The notes under the pieces are model-generated. The model did no database searches. It was given only the letters and a program-made list of their open reading frames with translations, and was not told the origin of the DNA. From Rhodospirillales bacterium 70-18 (GTDB taxonomy: Bacteria; Pseudomonadota; Alphaproteobacteria; Acetobacterales; Acetobacteraceae), in the NCBI GenBank assembly GCA_001899585.1, contig MKWE01000014.1, positions 1 to 64,000 of the forward strand: a stretch of DNA of 64,000 nucleotides, written 5' to 3'. The translations under genes and the position numbers were made by a program. This document shows, piece after piece, positions 63,473-64,000 of the stretch. Position 1 is the first letter of the stretch; every line of letters starts with the position of its first letter.

Positions 63473-64000
63473 GCGCTTCACCGAAATCGGCCAGCAATTG
63501 CGGGCCTACCGCCTCGAATCCGGCCTGCGTGCCGAGGAGATCGCCGCCCGCCTCGGCGTCTCCCGCGCGGCGCTCTACCGCTACGAAAAAGGCGAGGTAA
63601 TCAAGCTCGACACCATCAACCGCCTCGCCGAACTGCTGAAAATCTCCCCGCTTTCGCTGCTCGGCATCGGCGTGGAATATTACAGCCGCCCGGTCGGCTA
63701 CCAGGAACGCATCCGCCAGATCGAGGAAACCGCCGACCAGATCCTCCAGGTGGACGGCCCGCTCTGCTACCTCACCACCTCGGACGCCTACGACCGCGCC
63801 CTCGCCACGGCCTTCGAGGAGGCCGCCAGCCAGGCCGCCGAACCCACCGTCGCCCGCGCCACCGCCGAGCAGGTGCTGGGCATCCTGGCCGCCCGCAAGC
63901 GCATGTTCGGCATCCGCAAGCCCGGCATCATCGCCATCGTCTCGCTGCACCGCCTGCACGCCTTCCTCGCTGGCGGCATCGCCGCCGGCATGGCCCTGTC
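63471..64000 (+). CDS. XRE-family helix-turn-helix regulator, truncated by the window end
   Basis: The first 176 residues of a longer protein. Residues 4-60 are an XRE/Cro-type HTH (IGQQLRAYRLESGLRAEEIAARLGVSRAALYRYEKGEVIKLDTINRLAELL). A C-terminal effector-type domain begins with YYSRPVGYQERIRQIEETADQILQVDGPLCYLTT. The frame stays open to the last base. TAGGACAGGC before the ATG supplies AGGA as ribosome-binding site. It may regulate the adjacent hyi-glxR genes; that is inferred from position. Confidence 0.85.
   Translation, partial: MRFTEIGQQLRAYRLESGLRAEEIAARLGVSRAALYRYEKGEVIKLDTINRLAELLKISPLSLLGIGVEYYSRPVGYQERIRQIEETADQILQVDGPLCYLTTSDAYDRALATAFEEAASQAAEPTVARATAEQVLGILAARKRMFGIRKPGIIAIVSLHRLHAFLAGGIAAGMAL

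Overview
This window is very GC-rich, with tightly packed operons, many 1-4 bp start/stop overlaps, and the gene families of a free-living, nutritionally versatile alphaproteobacterium. Tat-exported binding proteins, an Mla-type lipid importer, LivHMGFK and Opp/Dpp transporters, many acyl-CoA genes and class II DAHP synthase suggest an Acetobacteraceae/Rhodospirillales-type organism. That placement is an inference from gene content and composition; there is no rRNA gene here to confirm it.

Layout. 1-2000: a probable insertion-sequence remnant, terminator-like hairpins and a chemoreceptor. 2090-7271 (minus): a complete peptide-type ABC importer (dual ATPase, two permeases, Tat-exported binding protein). 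7474-18448 (plus, divergent from the importer, with three 21-bp direct repeats between them): a nine-gene catabolic operon. It encodes a split 2-oxoacid:ferredoxin oxidoreductase, a two-subunit Rieske ring-hydroxylating oxygenase, a CoA ligase, a thiolase-fold protein, a DUF35/degenerate-SDR fusion, a cyclase-family hydrolase carrying the isatin-hydrolase/kynurenine-formamidase motif, and an SDR. 18463-21850 (minus): a MacAB-like efflux pair. 22065-24049: a PLP decarboxylase convergent with an unknown protein. 24163-27212 (minus): HAD phosphatase and DAHP synthase behind a promoter/terminator leader, then a His-rich PadR regulator. 27453-33664: an exported esterase, a small membrane protein, an acyl-CoA synthetase, a lone receiver-domain protein, an HpcH-type aldolase and iolE. 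33690-37356 (minus): an Mla-type lipid transport operon. 37647-49609 (minus): an MBL nuclease, a thymidine/AMP phosphorylase, an amidohydrolase and a split TPP decarboxylase, followed by a branched-chain-type ABC importer with an embedded acyl-CoA synthetase. 49725-52081 (minus): a pair of acyl-CoA dehydrogenases. 52212-54072: a glycosidase-like protein, a DUF4236 protein and a CinA-type amidase. 54137-56310: a decaying surface-protein gene. 56008-60238 (minus): a second Opp operon without a binding protein. 60406-64000: an AI-2E-type transporter, the hyi-glxR glyoxylate pair, and a truncated XRE regulator with nested inverted repeats at its start.

The most interesting unit is the 7474-18448 operon. 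Read as a pathway, the oxygenase, CoA ligase, thiolase-fold/DUF35 pair (retro-aldol type), isatin-hydrolase-like cyclase and 2-oxoacid oxidoreductase could convert indole-3-acetate through dioxindole-acetyl-CoA, isatin and isatinate to anthranilate or anthraniloyl-CoA. The families are recognised from sequence; the substrate assignment is a hypothesis.
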